Of a DNA stretch of 64,000 bases, positions 20,301 through 28,621 are shown piece by piece. Origin of the DNA: Bog-473 sp963777485 (lineage in GTDB: Bacteria > Actinomycetota > Acidimicrobiia > Acidimicrobiales > RAAP-2). Position 1 is the first letter of the stretch. Every line of letters begins with the position of its first letter. Where the stretch lies: assembly GCA_963777485.1 (NCBI GenBank), contig CAVZQP010000002.1:744001-808000 (forward strand), written 5' to 3'. The position numbers were made by a program, and so were the translations under genes. The notes below the pieces were generated by a model, which saw nothing but the letters and a program-made list of their open reading frames with translations, did no database searches and was not told the DNA's origin.

Positions 20301-23223
20301 GGGCCAGGTCGTCGTGGACTGGGGCGCCTCGACCAACGCGGCCAACGGCTACACCGTCTACTACTCGACCACCTCGGGCGGCGAGCTGGCCGGCTCGACG
20401 GCGTGCGCCGCCACGACGCTGACGACCTGCACGGTGAGCTCGCTCACCAACGGCACCAAGTACTACTTCGAGGTCGAGGCCTTCGACGGCGCCGTGACCA
20501 CGCTGAGCTCCAACGAGCTCAACGCCACGCCCGAGATCCAGCCCGGCGCCTTCTCGCTGACGAGCGCCACGCCCTCGACGGGCCAGGTCGTCGTGGACTG
20601 GGGCGCCTCGACCAACGCGGCCAACGGCTACACCGTCTACTACTCGACCACCTCGGGCGGCGAGCTGGCCGGCTCGACGGCGTGCGCCGCCACGACGCTG
20701 ACGACCTGCACGGTGAGCTCGCTCACCAACGGCACCAAGTACTACTTCGAGGTCGAGGCCTTCGACGGCGCCGTGACCACGCTGAGCTCCAACGAGCTCA
20801 ACGCCACGCCCGAGATCCAGCCCGGCGCCTTCTCGCTGACGAGCGCCACGCCCTCGACGGGCCAGGTCGTCGTGGACTGGGGCGCCTCGACCAACGCGGC
20901 CAACGGCTACACCGTCTACTACTCGACCACCTCGGGCGGCGAGCTGGCCGGCTCGACGGCGTGCGCCGCCACGACGCTGACGACCTGCACGGTGAGCTCG
21001 CTCACCAACGGCACCAAGTACTACTTCGAGGTCGAGGCCTTCGACGGCGCCGTGACCACGCTGAGCTCCAACGAGCTCAACGCCACGCCCGAGATCCAGC
21101 CCGGCGCCTTCTCGCTGACGAGCGCCACGCCCTCGACGGGCCAGGTCGTCGTGGACTGGGGCGCCTCGACCAACGCGGCCAACGGCTACACCGTCTACTA
21201 CTCGACCACCTCGGGCGGCGAGCTGGCCGGCTCGACGGCGTGCGCCGCCACGACGCTGACGACCTGCACGGTGAGCTCGCTCACCAACGGCACCAAGTAC
21301 TACTTCGAGGTCGAGGCCTTCGACGGCGCCGTGACCACGCTGAGCTCCAACGAGCTCAACGCCACGCCCGAGATCCAGCCCGGCGCCTTCTCGCTGACGA
21401 GCGCCACGCCCTCGACGGGCCAGGTCGTCGTGGACTGGGGCGCCTCGACCAACGCGGCCAACGGCTACACCGTCTACTACTCGACCACCTCGGGCGGCGA
21501 GCTGGCCGGCTCGACGGCGTGCGCCGCCACGACGCTGACGACCTGCACGGTGAGCTCGCTCACCAACGGCACCAAGTACTACTTCGAGGTCGAGGCCTTC
21601 GACGGCGCCGTGACCACGCTGAGCTCCAACGAGCTCAACGCCACGCCCGAGATCCAGCCCGGCGCCTTCTCGCTGACGAGCGCCACGCCCTCGACGGGCC
21701 AGGTCGTCGTGGACTGGGGCGCCTCGACCAACGCGGCCAACGGCTACACCGTCTACTACTCGACCACCTCGGGCGGCGAGCTGGCCGGCTCGACGGCGTG
21801 CGCCGCCACGACGCTGACGACCTGCACGGTGAGCTCGCTCACCAACGGCACCAAGTACTACTTCGAGGTCGAGGCCTTCGACGGCGCCGTGACCACGCTG
21901 AGCTCCAACGAGCTCAACGCCACGCCCGAGATCCAGCCCGGCGCCTTCTCGCTGACGAGCGCCACGCCCTCGACGGGCCAGGTCGTCGTGGACTGGGGCG
22001 CCTCGACCAACGCGGCCAACGGCTACACCGTCTACTACTCGACCACCTCGGGCGGCGAGCTGGCCGGCTCGACGGCGTGCGCCGCCACGACGCTGACGAC
22101 CTGCACGGTGAGCTCGCTCACCAACGGCACCAAGTACTACTTCGAGGTCGAGGCCTTCGACGGCGCCGTGACCACGCTGAGCTCCAACGAGCTCAACGCC
22201 ACGCCCGAGATCCAGCCCGGCGCCTTCTCGCTGACGAGCGCCACGCCCTCGACGGGCCAGGTCGTCGTGGACTGGGGCGCCTCGACCAACGCGGCCAACG
22301 GCTACACCGTCTACTACTCGACCACCTCGGGCGGCGAGCTGGCCGGCTCGACGGCGTGCGCCGCCACGACGCTGACGACCTGCACGGTGAGCTCGCTCAC
22401 CAACGGCACCAAGTACTACTTCGAGGTCGAGGCCTTCGACGGCGCCGTGACCACGCTGAGCTCCAACGAGCTCAACGCCACGCCCATGGGAACATCGAGC
22501 TCGCCCACCATTACGAAGGTGCAACCTGCGTCCGGCTCCGACAGTGGCGGCACGTCGGTGACGATCACCGGCACCGGCTTCTCGACCACGTCAGGTGCCA
22601 CCACCATCACGTTCGGGGGCACGGCCGCGACCGGCGTCAAGTGCTCCAGTGCGACCACATGCACTGCCACCTCACCTCCGGGCAGGGGGACCGTCGATGT
22701 GACGGTCACGGTCGCCGGACACACGAGTGCCACGAATCCTGCGGATCAGTTCACCTACCTGATCGCCGACTGTGCCCGGATGAAGATCACGCAAGTGACC
22801 TTCGTCACATGGGGTCACGTTCTCTGCCTGGGCCCGGGTTCGGTTGTCTACGCGCCCATCTTCGTTCTCCCGGGAGCCGGACTGCTCGCGGACGGGACCG
22901 ACTTCTACGCGTCGGTATCGGCCGCCGATTCCGTTGCGTACCAGGTGTGCGGTTCCCAGATCGCCGCAGATATGGACGTGTCCGGAGCAGATACCTTGGT
23001 GACCATCGGTGGACCCTCGGGCGGTACGTGCACGGGCAACACCGTCACTGACGAAGTGACGCTGACCTTGAACACCGACGCGGTGGAGTTCGACTACAAC
23101 AGGGTTGCCGATGTCGTGGCGATCTTCGGCACCACTGGGGCGCTCCCACCCCCGTACTCGGGGTCGGTGCAAGCGGTAGGGAACAACGTGGTGCGGGGCG
23201 GCAAGCTCATCATCAAGCCGTAA
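14383..23223 (+). CDS. Giant secreted NHL / FN3-repeat surface protein
   Basis: A 2946-residue exported protein. A long basic N-terminus and hydrophobic segment (LTALVTASCLAFAGIQAS, about 34-51) form a signal peptide. Then come nine NHL-type propeller units (about 265-826; pattern GN-x-x-IAD-x-x-NNRVRV linked by FYG-x-SMTAGDIYTVAG), two putative-Ig (He_PIG-like) domains (about 827-1005), six more NHL units (to about 1400), three divergent fibronectin-III domains (about 1405-1678), eleven identical FN3 repeats of 93 residues (1679-2701), one IPT/TIG domain (about 2706-2793) and a cysteine-containing C-terminal domain of unknown type. There is no C-terminal membrane anchor or sorting signal, so it is probably released or held non-covalently. 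A role in adhesion is inferred only from architecture. Confidence 0.92.
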   Translation: MAKAIGRNGRGLRRRTGSGARRGRAAPRGGSSARLTALVTASCLAFAGIQASVQFVGAGPAAAAGPANGQIAATAGDTGNGLGTQIGQQPYGLAVASDGGVYVSDFSDAAAFSPGAGNSDGDSVIRRIDPSTGNEQTVAGDGVSNTGVHINTSVDALHSALYDPAGMSIDPTNGSLVFDEPWLGVVARYTPPSGPGAGSLAQVTSNQTGGFGDGGDAAIDSYGDVVYPEFSGNDVKVYANHTGTLWGVSLTAGSVTTITTPHDDPWAVAIDQSNNLIVSDASDSIDVLPAVTSSFYGQSMTAGTFIRIAGNGACCTSGYGGDNGPAISALVGSPHGLSVDSHGNLLVADTFNNRVRVIAGSDGVFYGIAMTHGDIYTVAGSGGLGSFGGDGGAATSALLKGPTAVAADKAGNLVIADIGNLRVRVVAESTSSFYGQSMQAGDIYTVAGNGWMSYSGDGGSETAAQLGVPEDVSFDTNGNELIADSGNGRIRVVPASSGPAYGQTMTAGDIYTVAGGGAGGDGGPATSATLASPGSVRSDAGGNLLIADAQDNRIRVVAETSGTLYGQPMSAGDIYTIAGNGTSGFAGDSGAGTSAELNAPQTAILDSSGNVVIADSGNNRVRVLAEHTGTFYGQSMTQGDIYTLAGTAVAGFNGDASPATTAELNRPIGLALDSQGNVLVADNRNDRVRVIFAQTGTDFGSPQFAGAIFTIMGGGATFTQGVAPLSLGLSPNRLTVDTRGDVIVSDNTLESVYVLAATSGTYWGQTMTAGTAYYVAGHNPGCPAYTPSGAATSAYLCQPGGVAVDPSGDITVASPEINRVFTIGNVLAITPTSLPGGSVGHGYGPTTLNAAGGATPFTWALTTGALPPGLNLGSDGTITGTPTTSGTFDFTVQATSSDNPPQSVTQPLSITVQGLTINAATPAEGFVNVAYSSPALTASNGYSPFSWSVISGTPPPGVNLNADGTWTGTPTTLGTYSFTVQVMDSDPAGVQTATAPLSIVVEPYATSIINTVAGTGLGSNGTSTSGSSPATTDIGQPAGVTTDAFGNTIIADDVNGEVDVIAAQTGTFYGVSMTAGEIYLVAGGGTGSSTGTGDLATGFQLINPDGLAIDGAGNLVVSDFGNDQVYVVANTTGTDFGQTMSAGDIYTLAGGGFGFSGAGGPATSAAMGEPTGVAVDHSGNVLISDFYDNTIWEVADSTTPMYGIASPTVGDIYTIADSTGASGDTGDGAAATAATLQDPGDVAVDAAGNVVIADTLNNAVRVIAESTTPMYGIASPVVGDIYTIAGNGTAAFAGDGGPAASSQLSDPFAVTFDSLGNLYVADEGNNRIRIIPDSNGTFYGLSMVANDIYTVAGDGNAGFSGDGHASGLAELDAPGGVAVTPDGTLVVADTLNNRVRDVTGGLPTAGTPSTPSGLMATPGNGQVVLNWNSASGATGYSVYDATTTGGETTTGPAACTAVAPATTCTVSSLTNGTEYFFVVVATNGTNASAPSGEANATPEAAPGNFILTPTAENGQVQLGWTSSSNASSYTVYYAPSPADPLSGSTACSATTGLICTVSPLSNGTTYNFEVVATGVGGSTDSNEAAATPEAAPGPFTLGATAGDGQVALSWSSSTNASSYTVWYAASPGDPLLHSSTCAATTALVCTVSGLTNGTAYNFEVVATGAGGSTDSNELNATPEIQPGAFSLTSATPSTGQVVVDWGASTNAANGYTVYYSTTSGGELAGSTACAATTLTTCTVSSLTNGTKYYFEVEAFDGAVTTLSSNELNATPEIQPGAFSLTSATPSTGQVVVDWGASTNAANGYTVYYSTTSGGELAGSTACAATTLTTCTVSSLTNGTKYYFEVEAFDGAVTTLSSNELNATPEIQPGAFSLTSATPSTGQVVVDWGASTNAANGYTVYYSTTSGGELAGSTACAATTLTTCTVSSLTNGTKYYFEVEAFDGAVTTLSSNELNATPEIQPGAFSLTSATPSTGQVVVDWGASTNAANGYTVYYSTTSGGELAGSTACAATTLTTCTVSSLTNGTKYYFEVEAFDGAVTTLSSNELNATPEIQPGAFSLTSATPSTGQVVVDWGASTNAANGYTVYYSTTSGGELAGSTACAATTLTTCTVSSLTNGTKYYFEVEAFDGAVTTLSSNELNATPEIQPGAFSLTSATPSTGQVVVDWGASTNAANGYTVYYSTTSGGELAGSTACAATTLTTCTVSSLTNGTKYYFEVEAFDGAVTTLSSNELNATPEIQPGAFSLTSATPSTGQVVVDWGASTNAANGYTVYYSTTSGGELAGSTACAATTLTTCTVSSLTNGTKYYFEVEAFDGAVTTLSSNELNATPEIQPGAFSLTSATPSTGQVVVDWGASTNAANGYTVYYSTTSGGELAGSTACAATTLTTCTVSSLTNGTKYYFEVEAFDGAVTTLSSNELNATPEIQPGAFSLTSATPSTGQVVVDWGASTNAANGYTVYYSTTSGGELAGSTACAATTLTTCTVSSLTNGTKYYFEVEAFDGAVTTLSSNELNATPEIQPGAFSLTSATPSTGQVVVDWGASTNAANGYTVYYSTTSGGELAGSTACAATTLTTCTVSSLTNGTKYYFEVEAFDGAVTTLSSNELNATPEIQPGAFSLTSATPSTGQVVVDWGASTNAANGYTVYYSTTSGGELAGSTACAATTLTTCTVSSLTNGTKYYFEVEAFDGAVTTLSSNELNATPMGTSSSPTITKVQPASGSDSGGTSVTITGTGFSTTSGATTITFGGTAATGVKCSSATTCTATSPPGRGTVDVTVTVAGHTSATNPADQFTYLIADCARMKITQVTFVTWGHVLCLGPGSVVYAPIFVLPGAGLLADGTDFYASVSAADSVAYQVCGSQIAADMDVSGADTLVTIGGPSGGTCTGNTVTDEVTLTLNTDAVEFDYNRVADVVAIFGTTGALPPPYSGSVQAVGNNVVRGGKLIIKP
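19417..22485 (+). repeat. Eleven tandem 279-bp FN3-encoding repeats
   Basis: Eleven head-to-tail copies of a 279-base unit (93 codons), each starting GAGATCCAGCCCGG and ending AACGCCACGCCC; the span divides exactly by 279. The translations are identical in every copy and the bases look identical too. Because 279 is a multiple of 3, two other frames also stay open across the array, giving long false reading frames on both strands. Identity this complete implies very recent expansion or ongoing homogenisation; copy number should be read with care if the assembly used short reads. Confidence 0.97.
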
Positions 23224-23338
23224 CTGCCCGAGATAACCCAGCAAACCCGCAATCGACGCGAGCCGTTAAGTTCCGCGTAACCACTTCGACATACCCGTCC
23301 GGCGCGGTGGCGATCGAGCGAGAGCGTCCTTTGTCGGT

Positions 23339-23905
23339 ATGTACATTGGCGCTGTGACCGGATCTGGCCTCCGTAAGCGCCGAGTGCATCGTCCAATCGT
23401 GTGGATCTGCACGGCGGTCGCCGTGGTGGTCTTTGGCCTGGCGTACACGGTTGGCGGTCAACGCAGTTTGGCCGCAGCCCCCACGACGGCGACCACCCTC
23501 CGGGAGCACGCATCGACCACGCACACGAAACCCCTGTCGGCGCCGAAGACCACGTTCGCCCAGGACACGAAGTTCTTCACCGACGTCACCGAGGCCGACC
23601 CGTCGCTGGTCACCTACGAGCAGAAGCACAGGGACGTCGCGCTGCAGGCGCTCCTGACCGACGGATCGGCCTTCTGCGCACTCCTCCAACGCGGCGGTGG
23701 CATCGACCGAGCCCTGGTCGCCGAAGCCGAAGGCGCGAGAAGCGCGGAGTCCCACACGAGCCTTCCGTTGTCGGTGACGACCTTCAACACCATCGAGTCG
23801 GTGGCGCTGCTGACGCTCTGTCCCTCCGAGCAGAAGTTGGTGCCCGCGTCCGTCAGAGCGAAGATCCGCAACCTCGGTGACGCCTTGGCCAACAGAGCGG
23901 GGTGA
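23339..23905 (+). CDS. Membrane-anchored DUF732-like hypothetical protein
   Basis: A 188-residue protein with one N-terminal helix (VWICTAVAVVVFGLAYTVGG, about 21-40), a Thr/Ala linker and an extracytoplasmic helical domain with two cysteines, in AFCALLQRGG and LTLCPSEQ. That cysteine spacing resembles the small DUF732 fold common in actinobacteria, but the match is only by eye. ATG at 23339 is the first start; GTG at 23354 is an alternative, and neither has a clear ribosome-binding site. It lies 115 bases after the giant gene and may be independent of it. Confidence 0.65.
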   Translation: MYIGAVTGSGLRKRRVHRPIVWICTAVAVVVFGLAYTVGGQRSLAAAPTTATTLREHASTTHTKPLSAPKTTFAQDTKFFTDVTEADPSLVTYEQKHRDVALQALLTDGSAFCALLQRGGGIDRALVAEAEGARSAESHTSLPLSVTTFNTIESVALLTLCPSEQKLVPASVRAKIRNLGDALANRAG

Positions 23906-24058
23906 AGTTTCGGGATTTGCGACTGTTCGCGAATCGGTCACGCAAGGGTCGGGTTCGGTCACAAAAGAATAAGGATCTCGTAGCGCAACGTCATCGCTTG
24001 CGTAACCCACCCCTCTTAAGTTGCACGCACCTGCAGTGTCACATGTGAGGGAGGGTTC

Positions 24059-27028
24059 GTGCGGATCTCGACAACGAAGCGGCGCCCTATCCGGTCGGCA
24101 GCGATGGCTGCGGCCGCGATCGCGACGATTGCGCTCTCGGCGACCGGCGTCTCGACGGCCATCGTCGGTACGACGGCGTCGTCAGCCGCACCGCCCAGCA
24201 CGAGCTGCCCGGCCGGGAGCTCGCTGCAGGTGCCCCAGGGCGGATCCAACGGCCAGGCGCAATGCGTCATCACGTCGACCGGCACCCCGGTCGGCGCGAT
24301 CAAGCACGTCTGGCTGATCATCCTCGAGAACAAGTCGTACGACGAGAACTTCACGGGCCTCAACCAGAACAGCTACCTGTGGCAGACCCTGCCCCAGCAG
24401 GGCGCTCTCCTCACCAACTACTACGGCACCGGCCACTTCAGCATGGACAACTACATCTCGCTGATCTCGGGTCAGTCCCCGTCCTACGCCACCCAGGACG
24501 ACTGCTCGACGACCGCGAACATGACCAACGACAACAGCGGGATCATCACGACCGGCACGGTCGGCACCGGGACCGACACCGACCACACGACCGACGGCAG
24601 CGGTACCAACACGAACCCGCCGAACGCGACGGCCGCCAACAACGGCAACTACGGGCAGCTGCTCACCCACGGCGGTGTCGACGCCACGCTCCCGAACAAC
24701 GGCTGCGTGTACCCGACCGACGTGACGACCGCCTTCAACCAGTTCAACGCAGCCGGCGTCACGTGGAAGGCCTACGCCCAGGATCTCGGCGGCGCCCAGC
24801 CCGTCGGGGCGACGACCTACGTGACCGGCGCCACGCCCGGCGTCAGCGACACCGTGCCCGGGCGCGAGGACGGGTCCTGTGGCTACCCGGGCACCTCGAC
24901 GGCCAACGCCGTGACTAACCCCACCAACCTGGTGGCCCCGAGCGGTGACGTGACGAGCTACACCGGTGCCCAGCCGGCGAACGCCAATAACAACGGGGAC
25001 CCGGCCGACCAGTTCGTCGCCAAGCACTTCCCCACGCCGTGGTTCAACTCACTGACGGGGCAGTCCGGCGGCACACAGAACGGCGTCACCTACACCTCGC
25101 AGCCGGCGCTCAACCAGCCGTCGACGCCGGAGTACGACGGGCCCGGCGCACCCACGAGCGGTGCGGCCGACAACAACTGCGACGCCAACCACGTCAGCAA
25201 CCTCGACGACCCCACGTACGGGTTGGCGCACGACTTGAGCCTCCCGGCCAACGAGGTGCCCTCGTTCAACTGGATCACTCCGAACAACTGCAGCGACGCG
25301 CACGACGCGTCGTGCCAGGGCAACAACCTCTCCGGGGCGTTCACCGCGAACGGCTCGCCGGACTACACCCCGGCGGGCCTCCCTGCCGACGACCCCGAGG
25401 CGACGACGCCCACCAACTACACCGGCGGCCTGTACTCGGCGGACCTGTTCCTGCGCTACTACATCCCGATGATCGAGCAGTCGGCGGCGTTCGCCGCCGG
25501 CGGGCTCATCGACGTCACCTTCGACGAGTCCAACCCGCCGTTCACCACGGGCAACAGCTTCAACAACGTGCCCGCCCCGGGCGACAAGACGACGTTCTCC
25601 GCCCCGGCCGACCAGCCGACCTTCGGCTCGGCCGGAACCACCGAGCCGGGTGCGACCTCGCTCTACGGTGCCTACGGCGCCCTGACCGACGCGGCGGGCG
25701 AGAACATCAACGGTCAGAACGTCAACACCGAGCCGACCGGTCCCAACGACCCCGAGGTGACGAACGGCTCGGGCCAGCAGCTGCAGCCCGGTCCCGGCGC
25801 GGCCGGGTTCATCGACCGGCCCTTGGGACTCGCAGGCGAGAGCCCCAACGTCAGCGGGTCTCCGGGCACGGCCAGCGAGCCGGCCGTCGTGGGGGTGGGC
25901 TCCAGCATGGTCATCGACTCCAAGATCAACGCCCAGGACACGGGCCGGCTCGTGTCGGGCATCGACGGCGCGGGCAACACGATCCCGCCCGACACCTTCG
26001 TCGGGGCCGTCAGCGACACCGGTCCGTATGCGTTGCAGTCCAACGCGAGCACGAACGGGGCGTCGAACAACTTCGCCAAGCCGTGGATCGGCACGTTCGA
26101 ACTGCTGAACGACAGCGGACAGCCGGTCACACTGCCCAACGGCTACAACGGCAACGTGACGCTGGGCGCCGAAGGCGCGACGTCGACGGTGGGCAACCCG
26201 GCGACGTGCCCGACCGGCAGCGAGGCGGCGACGACCGCCACGTGCCTCACCGCTGACCCGCTCTTCGACGCGACCGACTTCACCCCGGGCGGCGGGGACA
26301 CCGGGACCGTGCTGATCAGCCCGCTGATCAAGCCGGGCACCGTGTCGGGCACCTTCTACAACCACTACAGCACGCTGCGCACGCTCGAGGACCTGTTCCT
26401 GACGGGGCAGACCTGCGCCGAGCCGAGCAACGTCGACACCCCGTTGGCCGACGGCACCGTCTGCGGTGGCCTCGACGGGAAGGGCCACATCGGGTACGCG
26501 GCGCAGGCCGGCCTGGCCAGCTGGGGACCCGACGTGTTCACCGCGACCCACTATTCGACCGTTGCCGTGCCCCCGGGCTACGAGCAGGTCAACGGCAGCG
26601 GCACCCCGGCGCTCTACTGTCCGCAGCACCACGCGCTCGGCTCGACCGGCCACGATGGATTCCCGGGTGGTGGCCACTTCGGTGGCATGGGCGGCCTCTC
26701 CGGTGCGCCAGGCTGCGGGAGCAGTGCGGGCGAAGGAGGCAACGGCGGCAGCGGGAAGACCGCGGCCGGCCACGGCGGCAACGGTGGCAACGGTGGCAAC
26801 GGCGCCTGCCCGCCCGAGGAATGGGTGGGGGGCGTCTGGTTGACGTCGACCGGTGCTGCGACCACGCCCTACGACACCCCGCCGTGCAACGGTGCCGGCG
26901 GCAAGGGTGGTAATGGCGGCCGCGGCGGGAACGGCAACGGCACGACACCAGGTGGCAACGGCGGCAACGGGGGCAACGGGTCGCCGGGCACACCGGGCAC
27001 CCCCGGCACGAAGGGCGTGAACGGTTAG
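24059..27028 (+). CDS. Secreted phosphoesterase-family protein with Gly-rich tail
   Basis: A 989-residue exported protein. After a signal peptide (about 12-45) comes a phosphoesterase domain of the phospholipase C / acid phosphatase family: HVWLIILENKSYDENFTG (83-100) with the metal-binding ENKSYD, the NYYGTGHFSMDNYISLISG segment, FDES in the middle and HYSTLRTLEDLF near residue 769. Residues about 862-989 form a low-complexity tail built of GGNGGNGG triplets with four cysteines, reminiscent in composition of mycobacterial PGRS sequences. GTG at 24059 follows GAGGGAGGG. The substrate (phospholipid or phosphomonoester) cannot be told. It is followed after 19 bases by a lipoprotein gene. Confidence 0.9.
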   Translation: MRISTTKRRPIRSAAMAAAAIATIALSATGVSTAIVGTTASSAAPPSTSCPAGSSLQVPQGGSNGQAQCVITSTGTPVGAIKHVWLIILENKSYDENFTGLNQNSYLWQTLPQQGALLTNYYGTGHFSMDNYISLISGQSPSYATQDDCSTTANMTNDNSGIITTGTVGTGTDTDHTTDGSGTNTNPPNATAANNGNYGQLLTHGGVDATLPNNGCVYPTDVTTAFNQFNAAGVTWKAYAQDLGGAQPVGATTYVTGATPGVSDTVPGREDGSCGYPGTSTANAVTNPTNLVAPSGDVTSYTGAQPANANNNGDPADQFVAKHFPTPWFNSLTGQSGGTQNGVTYTSQPALNQPSTPEYDGPGAPTSGAADNNCDANHVSNLDDPTYGLAHDLSLPANEVPSFNWITPNNCSDAHDASCQGNNLSGAFTANGSPDYTPAGLPADDPEATTPTNYTGGLYSADLFLRYYIPMIEQSAAFAAGGLIDVTFDESNPPFTTGNSFNNVPAPGDKTTFSAPADQPTFGSAGTTEPGATSLYGAYGALTDAAGENINGQNVNTEPTGPNDPEVTNGSGQQLQPGPGAAGFIDRPLGLAGESPNVSGSPGTASEPAVVGVGSSMVIDSKINAQDTGRLVSGIDGAGNTIPPDTFVGAVSDTGPYALQSNASTNGASNNFAKPWIGTFELLNDSGQPVTLPNGYNGNVTLGAEGATSTVGNPATCPTGSEAATTATCLTADPLFDATDFTPGGGDTGTVLISPLIKPGTVSGTFYNHYSTLRTLEDLFLTGQTCAEPSNVDTPLADGTVCGGLDGKGHIGYAAQAGLASWGPDVFTATHYSTVAVPPGYEQVNGSGTPALYCPQHHALGSTGHDGFPGGGHFGGMGGLSGAPGCGSSAGEGGNGGSGKTAAGHGGNGGNGGNGACPPEEWVGGVWLTSTGAATTPYDTPPCNGAGGKGGNGGRGGNGNGTTPGGNGGNGGNGSPGTPGTPGTKGVNG

Positions 27029-27047
27029 GCGACAGGCGGGACCGGCC

Positions 27048-27683
27048 TTGGACCCCGCGACGAAAGGGCCAAGAGGCTCGGGCCGGGCATCGAGGCCCGG
27101 CCCGAGCCGCGTCGTCGTCCTCGGGCTCTTGGCGACGGCCGTGGGCGTGGTCCTCGCCGGTTGCGGCGGGGCCGGCACAGGTCCGCACTACCCGGCCGCC
27201 CTCCCGGGGAAGACCACCGCGAGCTACCCGTCGTACCTCCCGAAGAAGACGCTCGATCCGGCGGTCGACGCCACTCTCGTCGGCACCGAGGCCAAGCCCG
27301 CCCTCCAGGTCGAGGGCCTGCCCATCGAGGTGGAGACGAAGGCCTTCGACGTGCACGTCATGGTGGCGGGCCCCGTCGTGCCCGGTGAGGGGCTGCCGTA
27401 CCAACAGCCGGCCACCACCGCGACCTGGACGGTCACGATGAAGGGCGCCACCGCCGACGTGCCGGTGCGCCTCGCCGACTTCCACTCCGTCGACCACCTC
27501 GGCAACGTGTACGTCCCGGCTCTCCTGCCCGGCGAGCACAGGCCGCCGTCCGTGCTGCACTCCGGCCAGACGCTCACCTTCAGAATGAGGGCCTACGAGC
27601 TGGTCGGGCAGGGCACGATGCAATGGGCGCCCGATCACCAGCACGTCGTCGGGAACTGGGACTACACCGTCGAGAACGACTGA
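27048..27683 (+). CDS. Lipoprotein, hypothetical
   Basis: A 211-residue predicted lipoprotein: a basic N-terminus, the helix VVVLGLLATAVGVVLAGC with a classical lipobox (VLAGC, Cys at 39), then a beta-rich domain. No family is recognised. It starts with TTG at 27048 preceded by a GGCGGG stretch, 19 bases after the phosphoesterase stop, and so is probably co-transcribed with it; it may help hold or assist that secreted enzyme, though this is only inferred from position. Confidence 0.75.
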   Translation: MDPATKGPRGSGRASRPGPSRVVVLGLLATAVGVVLAGCGGAGTGPHYPAALPGKTTASYPSYLPKKTLDPAVDATLVGTEAKPALQVEGLPIEVETKAFDVHVMVAGPVVPGEGLPYQQPATTATWTVTMKGATADVPVRLADFHSVDHLGNVYVPALLPGEHRPPSVLHSGQTLTFRMRAYELVGQGTMQWAPDHQHVVGNWDYTVEND

Positions 27684-27844
27684 CACCGCCTCGCCCTGCC
27701 TCGCCGCCGGCACTGCAACCGGGCCCGTTGACCCTTCGTCCCAATTGCCGAAAGCTGGGAACCAATCGCCCGCGCTGAGCGTTGTACCAGGTGATGCACG
27801 CTGAACCGAGGTCGGTTCCCTCGTTCGGCGAGGAGGAGGTGCCA

Positions 27845-28123
27845 GTGTCCGAGCAACGCAAGCCCGACACCAGAGGCGGTACGCACTCGGCAGCCGTATC
27901 CGAAAAGCGGCGGGTGGAGCTCGTGCGGCTGCAACCGATCGAGGCCGAGGTCGTCGCCGCTCGCCTCCGCGCCGCAGGGTTCGACGTCGCGCTGGGCCCG
28001 ATCCCGGTGTACGAGTCCATGGGCTTCACCGAGGGCGTCCCGGTCCTCGTCTTCGAGTCGGACGTCGAAGCCGCCTCGGCGCTCCTGAACGCCGACGACG
28101 GCTCGCAAGAACAGGGAGCTTAG
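27845..28123 (+). CDS. Small DUF2007-like protein
   Basis: A 92-residue cytoplasmic protein. After a 22-residue polar start, VELVRLQPIEAEVVAARLRAAGF and VPVLVFESDVEAASALL show the beta-alpha-beta plan of the DUF2007 ('putative signal transducing') family, in which a strand precedes an EA-x-x-x-x-LRAAGI helix. GTG at 27845 is selected by a GAGGAGGTG ribosome-binding site; the frame opens at 27782. It lies 24 bases before msrB and may be part of that operon. Confidence 0.65.
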   Translation: MSEQRKPDTRGGTHSAAVSEKRRVELVRLQPIEAEVVAARLRAAGFDVALGPIPVYESMGFTEGVPVLVFESDVEAASALLNADDGSQEQGA

Positions 28124-28147
28124 AGTCGACAGTGAGGAGATGACGAT

Positions 28148-28621
28148 ATGACTGACACCTACCACAAGGACGAAAGTGCCGTCGCCCGGCTGACACCGCA
28201 CCAGTACGCCGTCACACAGGAGAGCGCCACCGAGCCCGCCTTCGACAACGAGTTCTGGGACAAGAAGGAGGCGGGGATCTACGTCGACATCGTGTCGGGC
28301 GAGCCCCTCTTCGCCTCGCTCCAGAAGTTCGACAGCGGTTGCGGCTGGCCGAGCTTCACGATCCCGCTCGAGCCGGACAACGTCGTCGAACACGCGGACA
28401 AGAGCCACGGGATGGTCAGGACCGAGGTCCGCTCGGTGCACGGCGACAGCCACCTCGGCCACGTCTTCAACGACGGGCCGCGCGACCAGGGCGGGCTGCG
28501 TTACTGCATCAACTCGGCCGCCCTGCGCTTCATCCCCTACGAGGACCTCGAGAAAGAGGGCTACGGGCGCTACAAGGCACGCTTCGCGGAGTTTGCACAG
28601 AACAAGGAGGCAGATCGATGA
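28148..28621 (+). CDS. msrB: Peptide-methionine (R)-S-oxide reductase MsrB
   Basis: Reduces the R-epimer of methionine sulfoxide in proteins. The 157-residue protein has the catalytic Cys120 in RYCINSAAL, the resolving Cys65 in DSGCGWPSF, HGDSHLGHVF and NDGP. The two CxxC pairs that bind zinc in many MsrBs are absent (GIYVDIVSGEPLF stands where the first would be), so this is the zinc-free form. ATG at 28148 has GTGAGGAG upstream. The stop overlaps msrA by 4 bases. Confidence 0.96.
   Translation: MTDTYHKDESAVARLTPHQYAVTQESATEPAFDNEFWDKKEAGIYVDIVSGEPLFASLQKFDSGCGWPSFTIPLEPDNVVEHADKSHGMVRTEVRSVHGDSHLGHVFNDGPRDQGGLRYCINSAALRFIPYEDLEKEGYGRYKARFAEFAQNKEADR

Noticed and set aside
19417..22485. Possible CRISPR or satellite array
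   Set aside because: The units are contiguous, 279 bp, in frame and encode FN3 domains; no spacers.
18744..23051. A 1435-codon open frame in the +1-shifted frame over the FN3 array, and a 1245-codon minus-strand frame (18787-22524)
   Set aside because: Both arise because the 279-bp unit is a multiple of 3 and lacks stops in those frames; products are Arg/His-rich nonsense with no start signal, and the NHL/FN3 frame explains the region.
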